A stretch of DNA of 36,044 nt. Origin: Bacteroidaceae bacterium. GTDB lineage: Bacteria; Bacteroidota; Bacteroidia; Bacteroidales; Bacteroidaceae. The stretch is from assembly GCA_017483665.1 (NCBI GenBank), contig JAFUVM010000070.1:1-36044 (forward strand), written 5' to 3'. The notes beneath the pieces are model-generated. The model had not been told where the DNA came from. It saw nothing but the letters and a program-made list of their open reading frames with translations, and searched no databases. This document shows positions 6,754 through 15,100 of this stretch, piece after piece. A program made the translations under genes and the position numbers. Positions within the stretch are counted from its first letter, which is position 1, and every line of letters starts with the position of its first letter.

Positions 6754-7559
6754 GATTCCTTTTCGGAGTTATCTGTTTCGTTGTTTGCCTGTTGTGTCTC
6801 GTTTTTCTTGCGCTCGTCCCGTTTGTCGCGGAAGAGCTTGGGCAGGATGTTCTGCCGTGCCTCGTCGTAGGAAGCGCGGTTGCGGATGATGTCGATGGCT
6901 GTGTAGAAGGGGTGTGTCAGCCACGAGACGTCGGCCATTCCCTCCTCCGGCTCGTCGGTCCGCCCCGGTTGGCAGATGGCTGTGACGACCGCCTCGCGGC
7001 CTGCATAGTAGCGTACCGGTGCTTCCTGCCGGGTGTCTCCGATGATGCGTTGCAGCAGTTCTTTGCCTCTGACGATGATGCCGTCGAAGTGTATTGCCGT
7101 GTCGTCGGCCAGGATTTGTTCCGGGGTGTAGGGTCCGTAGGTGTTGATGCCGGATGCTTCCGTCACTTGGCTGGCGAGGTCGGGGTTCTGCATGGCGGTC
7201 TCCTGGACGAAGGCGATGCGCGGCGAGCGCAGGTCGAAGTCACGCTCCAGGATGTCGCGAAGCCTGACGATGTCCTCGGCGGTCGGCTCCTCGGCAAGGG
7301 GCATGAGGCAGGTCTTCTCTGTCACGACTATCTCGAAGGCGTTGGCGGGGCACTTCGCCGGCCCGTCTGTCGGGGCGAGCACCAGGGCGTCCACCTTGCC
7401 TTCGTCCACGTCGCGAAGTGCCTGCTCTTCTTCGCCTGCTCCGTAGGGAACGGGTGTGCAGAGCTCGAGCATCGCGGGGTCCTCGAGAATCTTGGCGGAG
7501 AGTTCCTGCGCCGAAGCGGTGTATTTACCGGAAGTGATGGCTATCTTTAGCTTTTCCAT
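6750..7559 (-). CDS. Degenerate PdxA-like protein
   Basis: The 269-residue protein aligns by eye along much of 4-hydroxythreonine-4-phosphate dehydrogenase: LKIAITSGKY and EDPAMLELCTPVPYG at the N-terminus, GKVDALVLAPTDG at 54-66, ILERDFDLRSPRIAFVQ at 103-119, GINTYGPYTPEQIL at 137-150, FDGIIV at 158-163, and FYTAIDIIRNRASYDEA near the end. It is clearly shorter than PdxA (about 330-365), and the motifs that carry the metal and substrate ligands (GHTE, YHDQG and SPDHGTA in PdxA) are absent or changed. Enzyme activity is therefore unlikely. The gene is intact and coupled to the sigma-54 regulator, so it may have a new role. Confidence 0.7.
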   Translation of the reverse strand: MEKLKIAITSGKYTASAQELSAKILEDPAMLELCTPVPYGAGEEEQALRDVDEGKVDALVLAPTDGPAKCPANAFEIVVTEKTCLMPLAEEPTAEDIVRLRDILERDFDLRSPRIAFVQETAMQNPDLASQVTEASGINTYGPYTPEQILADDTAIHFDGIIVRGKELLQRIIGDTRQEAPVRYYAGREAVVTAICQPGRTDEPEEGMADVSWLTHPFYTAIDIIRNRASYDEARQNILPKLFRDKRDERKKNETQQANNETDNSEKES

Positions 7560-7636
7560 GTGTCTGTTTTATTATGTTGTCACGTGTTTGTGTGCGTTTC
7601 GCCGTGTGTCGGTTTCCGTCGCGGCGTGGGCGTTTC

Positions 7637-7702
7637 GTTGAATTGTCATGAATGTTCAATTGAATCTTCATGAATGTTCAATTGAATCATCATGACAATT
7701 CA
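7637..7702. repeat. Three 22-bp palindromic units (TTGAATTGTCATG family)
   Basis: Exactly three units of 22 bp (7637-7658, 7659-7680, 7681-7702), each close to the palindrome formed by TTGAATTGTCA and its complement. On the minus strand the first unit begins TGA, which is the stop codon of the DUF4837 gene. A nearly identical three-unit copy lies at 26296-26361. Confidence 0.9.
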
Positions 7703-8812
7703 ATGGTTCTTGCCTGCTGTGTCTTTTGTGTCGCTGTGTTGTGCCGGTTTCTTCTCCTCTTCCAGCCCTGTGTCGATGAGCGTGAACTGTTCCTCGGGGA
7801 GCTGCAGGGTGTAGAGCGAGCCTTCGAGTCGGCGTATGAGTCCGCGCTTCATCTTCTCCGGCGCATAGACGAAGCCTTCGACTACGATGACGCGGTTTGT
7901 CTCTGTGTCGACGCGTGAGTGGCTGACGAAGGGGCCGCCCATGCAGTCGTTCTCCATGTACCAGAGGCCGCGGGCCTCCATTGCATAGCGGTTGTGGACG
8001 ACGATGGGCTTGACTGCCGAGCACAGCGTGTCGGTCTTCATGTACATGCCGGGGCGCTCGCCGGGCAGGTTCGCCTTCATGACAGAGTCGCGCTTGGCAA
8101 GCATGTACGCCTTGTTGAACGTCTCGGGTCCCTCGTAGGGATAGCTGTACATGACGATGTTCTCCAGTCCGCTGGCCGTGTTGTTGCTCGTCCAGAAGAA
8201 CTGTTCGCCCTTCTTGAAGCTGGTCAGTTCCTTGGGCGCATGGAAGTGGCAGGCGAAGATTTGCCACGCCAGGTCGTAGGTCACCTTGGAGTATTTCTTC
8301 TCCAGCTCCTTGATGAGGCGGTTCATCTCGGAGCGCGTCAGGAAGTCGATGACCTCCTGCTTGTGGTCGATGCAGAACTGCCGGAGGTCGTCCTTGCTGG
8401 GGCTGTTGATGGTGAGCACAATCTGGTCCATAGCATACTTGTTGCGCATGAAGCGCATGCCTGTGCGTGAGAACTGCGTCCGGTCGATGTTGACCTGGAT
8501 GATGTTGCGGAAGATGCTGAAGGTCTGGTCCAGGTCCTTCGGCTCGATCTGCATGATGCGGAACGAGCGTTCGCTCTGCGGCAGGAAGGGCACGTCGGTG
8601 TCGAGGATGTCGAACAGGGCGCGTCCGGCAGGCTCCTCCCACGTCTTGTTGTCGAGCACGACGAGCACCTCATAGGGGCGTCCGCTGGCCTGCGGGAAGA
8701 AATGCTCCTTCTTGCAGCCGGACAAAAGAAATAAACAGAGGAGTAGAGCCAGCCCCCTCCCCGCTCCCCCTTTGGGGGAGTGCTTGAAACAATATGGTAT
8801 CATGTTCTTCAT
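7700..8812 (-). CDS. DUF4837 family lipoprotein
   Basis: The 370-residue protein is exported as a lipoprotein: LALLLCLFLLSGCKK gives a lipobox with Cys near residue 33. The body (GRPYEVLVVLDNKTWE at the start, YSYPYEGPETF and GLWYMENDCMGGPFVSH later) fits the Bacteroidetes family DUF4837, whose function is unknown. Residues 10-20 (KHSPKGGAGRG) come from a palindromic repeat inserted into the n-region of the signal peptide. The stop codon is the first base triplet of a 22-bp repeat unit. It follows rlmN, and its start codon lies in the loop between two inverted repeat copies. Confidence 0.8.
   Translation of the reverse strand: MKNMIPYCFKHSPKGGAGRGLALLLCLFLLSGCKKEHFFPQASGRPYEVLVVLDNKTWEEPAGRALFDILDTDVPFLPQSERSFRIMQIEPKDLDQTFSIFRNIIQVNIDRTQFSRTGMRFMRNKYAMDQIVLTINSPSKDDLRQFCIDHKQEVIDFLTRSEMNRLIKELEKKYSKVTYDLAWQIFACHFHAPKELTSFKKGEQFFWTSNNTASGLENIVMYSYPYEGPETFNKAYMLAKRDSVMKANLPGERPGMYMKTDTLCSAVKPIVVHNRYAMEARGLWYMENDCMGGPFVSHSRVDTETNRVIVVEGFVYAPEKMKRGLIRRLEGSLYTLQLPEEQFTLIDTGLEEEKKPAQHSDTKDTAGKNH
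8753..8785 (-). repeat. SPKGG-type palindromic element inside the DUF4837 gene
   Basis: The core CTCCCCCTTTGGGGGAG is flanked by GC-rich sequence. Read on the minus strand in frame it encodes HSPKGGAGRG in the signal peptide of the DUF4837 lipoprotein. It is an inverted copy of the element at 8841-8871, with 30 of 31 positions matching. Confidence 0.85.
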
Positions 8813-8840
8813 TTATAGATGTATTTGTTCTCTGTTGGAG

Positions 8841-8873
8841 GCACTCCCCTAAAGGGGGAGCGGGGAGGGGGCC
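8841..8873 (+). repeat. SPKGG-type palindromic element at the rlmN 3' end
   Basis: GCACTCCCCTAAAGGGGGAG followed by CGGGGAGGGGG. It supplies the last codons (PSPLPL) and the stop codon of rlmN on the minus strand. Together with 8753-8783 it forms an inverted pair with 31-bp arms around the DUF4837 start codon. Confidence 0.85.
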
Positions 8874-9877
8874 GCATGCAGCAGTCCGCAGGCGGCGTAG
8901 ATGTCCTGTCCGCGGCTGGCCCGGATGGTGCAGGTCACGCCGTGATGCGTCAGGTAGTCGCGCAGCCAGACCATCTTTTCATCCGGAGCACCCATGTAGG
9001 GCGAGTCGGGAATCTTGTGGAAGCGAATCAGGTTGACGCGGCATTCCAGGGGCGAGAGCAGGCGCACCAGCTCGCGGGCGTGCCGCTCCGAGTCGTTCAG
9101 ACCGCCGAAGACGATGTACTCGAAACTGAGTCTTCGCTGGTGGCTCCAGTCCTGTTCGCGCAGCAAGGCCAGCAGTTCCTGCAGTCCGAAAGCTTTCTCA
9201 GCCGGCATCATCCCGAGGCGCTCCTCCGGAAACGGGTTGTGCAGGCTAACGGCAAGGTGGCAGTCGCTCTCCCGAAGGAAGCGCTCCACGCCTTTCCGTA
9301 CGCCTACGGTCGAGACCGTGATGCGCTTCGGGCTCCATGCCCAGCCGTCGGGAGCCGTGAGCAGCTCCGTGGCTCTCAGCACGGCATCGAGGTTGTCCAT
9401 CGGCTCGCCTTGCCCCATGAAGACGATGTTGGTGAGTTGTTCGCTGCCCGGCACGGAGTAGACTTGGTTCAGAATGTCCGTGGCCGAAAGGTTTCCTCCG
9501 AAGCCTTGTCTGCCCGTCATGCAGAAGCGGCACCCCATGCGGCATCCCACCTGACAGCTCACACAGAGCGTCGCCCGGTCGCCATCGGGGATGAAGACGC
9601 ACTCCACCTGCCCTCCGCTCTCCGTCGGGAACAGGTACTTGGCAGTCCCGTCGACGCTCTTCTGCACGTCGCTCGGCTCGCGGCAGCCTATCTCGTAGCG
9701 CTCCGCCAGGGCAGTCCGCGCCTTGAGCGAGAGATTCGTCATCTCATCGATGCGCCTCACCCGCTTGCCGTAGAGCCACCCCGCCATCTGCTTTGCCGCA
9801 TAGCCGGGCAGTCCCACCTCAGCACCGACGGCCTTCAGTTCGTCCGTCATCATGCCAAGCAGCTTCTTCTTTTCCAT
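8849..9877 (-). CDS. rlmN: Dual-specificity 23S rRNA (A2503) and tRNA (A37) C2-methyltransferase RlmN
   Basis: RlmN is a radical SAM enzyme that methylates C2 of A2503 in 23S rRNA and of A37 in some tRNAs. Counting from ATG 9877, the Cx3Cx2C motif for the 4Fe-4S cluster (CRMGCRFC) is at 112-119, and MGQGEPMDN, which binds SAM, follows. The C-terminal cysteine of the methyl-transfer cycle lies in DIYAACG. Length (342 residues) is normal. An earlier in-frame start at 9907 lies upstream of the predicted transcript start, so 9877 is preferred. The last six residues and the stop come from a palindromic repeat. A TATCTTTG promoter box lies 20 bases before the start. Confidence 0.95.
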   Translation of the reverse strand: MEKKKLLGMMTDELKAVGAEVGLPGYAAKQMAGWLYGKRVRRIDEMTNLSLKARTALAERYEIGCREPSDVQKSVDGTAKYLFPTESGGQVECVFIPDGDRATLCVSCQVGCRMGCRFCMTGRQGFGGNLSATDILNQVYSVPGSEQLTNIVFMGQGEPMDNLDAVLRATELLTAPDGWAWSPKRITVSTVGVRKGVERFLRESDCHLAVSLHNPFPEERLGMMPAEKAFGLQELLALLREQDWSHQRRLSFEYIVFGGLNDSERHARELVRLLSPLECRVNLIRFHKIPDSPYMGAPDEKMVWLRDYLTHHGVTCTIRASRGQDIYAACGLLHAAPSPLPL

Positions 9878-9896
9878 TTCGTGCCTAATTATTATG

Positions 9897-9904
9897 CAAA
9901 GATA
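9897..9904 (-). promoter_or_regulatory. rlmN promoter, -7 box
   Basis: TATCTTTG on the minus strand matches TAnnTTTG and would place the transcript start about 13 bases before the rlmN ATG at 9877. Confidence 0.6.
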
Positions 9905-9978
9905 CATTATTATTATTATATAAGGTACGAGAAGAAGAAAAAGTTGTGAATTTAAGTTTCTTTTGCGAAAAAAGCATG

Positions 9979-10006
9979 TTTGTTTGGAATAAATTCCTTA
10001 TCTTTG
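9979..10006 (+). promoter_or_regulatory. GH109 operon promoter (-33 TTTG and -7 TATCTTTG)
   Basis: TTTG at 9979-9982 (also 9983-9986) and TATCTTTG at 9999-10006 match the Bacteroidetes -33/-7 promoter form with usual spacing. Transcription would start near 10013, about 25 bases before the ATG at 10039. Confidence 0.65.
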
Positions 10007-10038
10007 CCACGGATATAACCGTAAAAACACTATAAACA

Positions 10039-11619
10039 ATGAATTTCAAACAAATCTTGACCGTTTCTCTTGCGGTCGTTTTCTCTTGTGCAACAGCATT
10101 GGCACAGAGTCTCAGTCCCAGCACAAAGTATCACTGGGACAAAGGAACCCTCGTCGTTGAAACTCCCACCCGACCCGTCGGCCAGCAGAATGTGCTCGGC
10201 CTCACGGCTCCGAAGCTTTCCACCGTGCGCGTGGCTTTCGTCGGACTGGGCATGCGCGGCCCTGGTGCCGTGGAGCGTTTCACCTATATCCCCGGTGTGC
10301 AGATTGTTGCCCTCTGCGACTACGAAGAGGCACGTGCCGAGGGTTGCCAGAAGTATCTGCGTAAAGCCGGACTGCCGCCAGCAGACATCTATAGCGGCGA
10401 GAAGGGCTACGAAGAAATCTGCAAGCGCCCCGACATCGACCTCGTCTATGTGGCTACCGACTGGGACCATCACTTCCCCGTTGCCAAGTGCGCCCTCGAG
10501 AACGGCAAGCACACGGCCATCGAGGTGCCCAGCGCCATGAACCTCGAACAATGCTGGGAGCTCATCAACCTCTCGGAGAAGACACGTAAGCATTGCATGA
10601 TTCTCGAGAACTGCTGCTACGACTGGTACGAGCTCAACACGCTCAACATGGCGCAGCAGGGCGTCTTCGGCGAAGTGCTCCGTGGCGAGGGTGCCTACAT
10701 CCACAACCTCGACGACTTCTGGGCCTATTACTGGAAGAACCCCGACGGCAGCGACATCCAGAACCTGCATTGGCGACTGAAGTATAACAAAGAGAATCGC
10801 GGTGATGTCTATGCCACTCACGGCCTCGGTCCCGTTGCCCTTGCAATGGATATCCATCGTGGCGACCGCTTCACGACGTTGGTCGCAATGGACACCAAGA
10901 GCTCGCACGGCAAGGAACTGGTGGAGAAGACCACTGGCCGTCCCTGCGCTGAGTTCCGCAATGGCGACCACACCACGACATTGATGCGTACGGCAAACGG
11001 CAAGGTGGTGGAGATTCAGCACAACGTCATGAACCCCCAGCCCTATAACCGCCTCTACAAACTGACCGGTACGAAGGGCTATGCCACCAAGTATCCCGAA
11101 CAGCACTATGCTCTCGACAAGAGCCAGCTTTCTGCCAGCGGCGTCGCTCCCAAGGTGGACGACCTCAGCTCGCACGGCTTCCTGCCGAAGGCTGAACAGG
11201 AAGCTCTCGTAGCCAAGTACCAGCATCCCATCATCAAGAAGTATGGCGAGATGGCTCAGAAGGTGGGCGGTCACGGCGGCATGGACTTCTTCATGGACGC
11301 ACGCCTCGTTTACTGTCTGCAGAACGGACTGCCCCTCGACATGGACGTATACGACCTGGCCGAGTGGTGCTGCCTTGCCGAGCTGGGAGCACTTTCGATG
11401 GACAACAACTGCTGCTCCGTTGCTTTCCCCGACTTTACCCGTGGCTATTGGGACGTAATGCCTGGCTTCCAGTTTGCTTGGGCAAGGGCTGAGGACGAAG
11501 CCGCAGCTCAGGCCGCAGCTGAAGCCAGCACTCAAGCCCAGAAGGATCTCTGTGCCAAGAAGAAACTTTGGGAAGAGTACGACAAGGCAAAGGAGGCAGC
11601 TAAGAAGGCCAAGAAGTGA
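10039..11619 (+). CDS. Gfo/Idh/MocA-type oxidoreductase, GH109-like glycosidase (alpha-N-acetylgalactosaminidase type)
   Basis: The 526-residue product has a Sec signal peptide (to about residue 22, ALAQ) and an NAD-binding fold with VAFVGLGMRG at 65-74. The sequence YVATDWDHHFPVA, EVPSAMNLEQCWEL and YATHGLGPVALAMDIHRGD follows the GH109 glycosidases, which remove GalNAc by an NAD-dependent mechanism in the periplasm. The expected end lies near FPDFTRGYWDVMPGF. After it comes an extra tail of about 40 residues rich in Ala, Glu and Lys (483-526), probably a coiled coil, which I do not expect in the family. Its stop codon overlaps the GTG start of the next gene. The substrate is inferred from the family. 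Confidence 0.85.
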   Translation: MNFKQILTVSLAVVFSCATALAQSLSPSTKYHWDKGTLVVETPTRPVGQQNVLGLTAPKLSTVRVAFVGLGMRGPGAVERFTYIPGVQIVALCDYEEARAEGCQKYLRKAGLPPADIYSGEKGYEEICKRPDIDLVYVATDWDHHFPVAKCALENGKHTAIEVPSAMNLEQCWELINLSEKTRKHCMILENCCYDWYELNTLNMAQQGVFGEVLRGEGAYIHNLDDFWAYYWKNPDGSDIQNLHWRLKYNKENRGDVYATHGLGPVALAMDIHRGDRFTTLVAMDTKSSHGKELVEKTTGRPCAEFRNGDHTTTLMRTANGKVVEIQHNVMNPQPYNRLYKLTGTKGYATKYPEQHYALDKSQLSASGVAPKVDDLSSHGFLPKAEQEALVAKYQHPIIKKYGEMAQKVGGHGGMDFFMDARLVYCLQNGLPLDMDVYDLAEWCCLAELGALSMDNNCCSVAFPDFTRGYWDVMPGFQFAWARAEDEAAAQAAAEASTQAQKDLCAKKKLWEEYDKAKEAAKKAKK

Positions 11620-12149
11620 AAAGGTTCCTGCGCCAATACATCCGCGCACAGAAGAAACAGTACACCGCTGCTGAGTTGGCGGCGATGTCTGAAGAGATAG
11701 CGAACAGGGTGCTTGTCTCTGCCTGGTGGCAGGAGGCAGGCATCCTGTTGCTTTATTACCCTTTGGCCGACGAGGTGGATGTCCGTCCGCTTATCAGAGA
11801 GGCTTACAGGGAGGGCAAGCACGTGCTGCTTCCTGTAGTCAAGAGCGAGGAACTGGAGCTGCGCCTCTACAAAGGCGAGACATCCCTGCGGGAAGGCGCC
11901 TTCGGCATCATGGAGCCCACAGGGCCGTCGCTTGTCCACGAAGACTACGACGAGATAGAGCTTGCCCTCGTTCCCGGCATGGCGTTCGACAGGGCAGGGC
12001 ATCGCCTGGGGCGTGGCAAAGGCTACTACGACCGCCTCCTGCCTCGGCTTCCGAAAGCTCGTCTCATGGGCATCTGCTTTCCCTTCCAACTCCTCGACGA
12101 AGTGCCTGCCGAGGCTCACGACATTCCTGTACACGAAGTGATTGCCTAA
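11616..12149 (+). CDS. 5-formyltetrahydrofolate cyclo-ligase
   Basis: The enzyme converts 5-formyl-THF to 5,10-methenyl-THF with ATP in the cytoplasm. The 177-residue protein starts with a Lys/Arg-rich helix (MKRFLRQYIRAQK) and carries the signature LALVPGMAFD and GRGKGYYDRLLPRLP, which bind ATP phosphates and folate. Length fits the family (170-200). The start is GTG at 11616, and GTGA overlaps the stop of the GH109 gene by four bases, so translation is coupled. A link between folate metabolism and the exported glycosidases on each side is not obvious; the operon looks like one of convenience. Confidence 0.93.
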   Translation: MKRFLRQYIRAQKKQYTAAELAAMSEEIANRVLVSAWWQEAGILLLYYPLADEVDVRPLIREAYREGKHVLLPVVKSEELELRLYKGETSLREGAFGIMEPTGPSLVHEDYDEIELALVPGMAFDRAGHRLGRGKGYYDRLLPRLPKARLMGICFPFQLLDEVPAEAHDIPVHEVIA

Positions 12150-12178
12150 GCAAAGTTTACATCGAATACTGGCAAAGC

Positions 12179-15100
12179 ATGAAACGCCTTCACATTATTT
12201 ATATATTATTTGCAATTGCGCTGAGTGTCGGACCGAACCTGTCGGCACAAGGGAATCTGTCGGCCGTGCCCGATACGGCAGAGCTGCGCCGTCCCTTCTC
12301 GAAGGATGACCGGGCAGCTTTCCTGCATCCTGGGCGCATCTACTACCCCGAGACGTGGTTCCACTTCCTCAACGGCAGCATCCGTCGCGAAGGCATCACA
12401 CGCGACCTCGAAGCCATCGCTGCCTCCGGCATCCAGGGCGTGCAGTTCTTCCACGGACAGGTGGGCGACCCTGCCGACTGGCCCGGGACGGAGGAACACG
12501 TGGAATGCCTGAGCCCGAAGTGGGAGTCGCTGGTACGCCACACGGCAGAGGAAGCGCATCGTCTCGGCCTGCGCTTCAGCCTGCAGACCTGTCCCGGCTG
12601 GGCCATGAGCGGCGGGCCGTGGATAAAGCCCGAGCAGGCCATGCGTCACCTCAGCTACTCGCGCACGGACATCACCGGAGGTAAGGAGACGGACGTCGAA
12701 CTGCCTGTCCCTCACAAGGAGGAATGGCGTGACTGGCGCGACATCGTCGTGCTGGCCTTCCCCGCTCCCGAAGGCGACACAGGGACATATTGTCAGGTGG
12801 AGACGGTGGAGACGGAGGAACTTCAAGCTGAGTGGCAGAAGTTCTTCAATGGAGAGCAGAACTCCAGCTTCACTCTTCAGCCCACTACTCAGCAGAAACC
12901 CCACCGCGTGCACGTCAAGATGAAGGACGCAGCCAAGGTCCGCTCCATAGAGTTCAACCCCATTGACGGCTTCAACCATGACTTCTGCGTGCAGCCCGAC
13001 ATCCATCTGCGCGTCCTCACACCCGGAGGGACCGTCCTGCTCGACACGGACTTCCCCTATGCCAACTGGCAGGACCACGAGAAAGGCATGACCTTCGCCC
13101 TGCCGGAGCACAGGCAGGGCGGCGACTACATCCTGGAAATTGCCAACCTGCACCCTATGCGCCTCTCGCGTCTGCGTTTCTCGTCGGCTACGCGTGGCCA
13201 TAACTGGGAGATGGAGTCTGCCTGGACGCTCCGCAGCCTGCTTCCCCTGCCGGAGAACATGAACGAGAACGGCAGCGGCTTCGTTCCTCGCAGCAGCATC
13301 CTCAACCTGACAGACAAGATGACCTCCGACGGACATCTCCGCTGGACGGCTCCCGACGGACGATGGATTGTCCTGCGCATCGGGCACGTCAACTCAGGCC
13401 AGCGCAACGGACCGGCACCTGCCGAGGCAACGGGCTGGGAGGTGAACAAGCTCGACACAGCCTACGTCGCCTATCAGTTCCGCAGTTACATCGGTCGCCT
13501 CACGGACGGACCGCTGAAGGGACTTGTGAACAACATGTTGATGGACAGCTGGGAATGTTCCTCGCAGACGTGGACGCGACACATGCAGCAGGAGTTCCTG
13601 AGCCGGCAGCACTACGACCTGCTCACCTGGCTGCCTGCCGTCTTCGGCTGGGTGATTGACGGCAGAGAAGAGACAAGCCGCTTCCTCTCCGACTGGCGTC
13701 GCACCGTGGGCGACCTCTTCGTGGAGAACTTCTACGGACAGATGAGCCGCATGGCCCACGAGAAAGGCATGACCGTCAGCTACGAGACGGCGGCGGGCGA
13801 CATCTTCCCTGCCGACCCGATGGAATATTACAAGTATGCCGACGTGCCGATGTGCGAGTACTGGCAGCCCTTCGGCAACTTCCTTGCCAACCGCAACTAC
13901 AAGCCCATCCGCCCCACGGCCTCTGCAGCCCACCTCTACGGCAAGCCGCGTGTCTCGGCAGAGTCCTTCACGTCGTTCGAACTGACGTGGAACGAGCATC
14001 TCAGCATGCTGCGCGAGGTGGCGAACCAGAACATGGTGGAGGGCGTCACGCATACCGTCTTCCATACCTATACGCACAACCCCGATGCCGACCGCTACTT
14101 TCCCGGCACCTCGTTCGGAGGCGGCATTGGCACACCGTTCCTCAGGAAGCAGACGTGGTGGCCCTTCATGAAGAGCTTCAACACCTACCTGGCCCGCTGT
14201 GCCTTCATGCTGGAGCGCGGACTGCCCGTGAGCAGCGTGCTCTGGTACATCGGCGACGAGATAGAGCAGAAGCCCGACCAGCTCGTGCCGTTCCCGGGTG
14301 GCTATCTTTACGACTACTGCAACACCGATGCCCTCCTGCACCGCCTCAAGATAAGGAACGGACGTTGGACGACGCCCGACGGCATCCGCTACGATGTACT
14401 TTGGATTCCCGACACGAAGCGCCTTCTGCCCGAGACCGAGGCGAGGTTGCAGATAATGGAAGCTCAGGGCGGGCGCATCATCCGCGACGTTCCCTTAGCT
14501 GGACTGGAAGAAGCCCTCGGAAGGCAAAGCCTCCTTCCCGACGTGAAGCCGACCGACCTCCGCTGGCTGCATCGCCGGATGAAAGGAGCCGACTGGTACA
14601 TGGTTTGCCCGCAGAAGGAAAAGGACTTCAGCGGCGAGGTCTCGTTCTGTCAGGAGGGACGTGCCGAACTTTGGAACCCCATGAACGGCAGCATTCAGAT
14701 GGCCGATGCCGAGCGCGACGGCGAGTACACGCGAGTGCGGCTCAACCTCCAGCGAGGCGAGATGTTCTTCCTCGTCTTCCGTCACGATGCACGGCCCAAA
14801 CGATGGAGGGGCAATGGGCTTCCGCCTGCGTCTGAGCAAAGCGAAGAAGGAGCAGGGAGCGAGAGCGTTGTGCCCTTGCAGAACTGGAAGCTCACCTTCC
14901 CCGAAGGGTGGGGCATCGCGCAGCCGCTGACGCTGGCAGAGCTGAAGCCCTGGAAGGACCTGCCGCTCAGCGACGAGGGCCGCGCCTTCTCCGGCACAGC
15001 CGCCTACGAGACCACCTATCAGGTCGATGGCACGAGCCAGGCCCGGCAGTATCTGCTCCGCCTTGGCGAAGTGGAAGAGATAGCCGTCATCAAGGTGAAC

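Noticed and set aside
5587-6870. Long plus-strand frame of 427 codons
   Set aside because: It lies antisense to the sigma-54 activator, whose motifs are clear. The translation has no family character and reflects GC-rich codon use on the other strand.
11726-12178. N-terminal extension of the GH106-like protein
   Set aside because: The in-frame sequence overlaps the cyclo-ligase gene in another frame and has no signal peptide, while ATG 12179 gives a good one.
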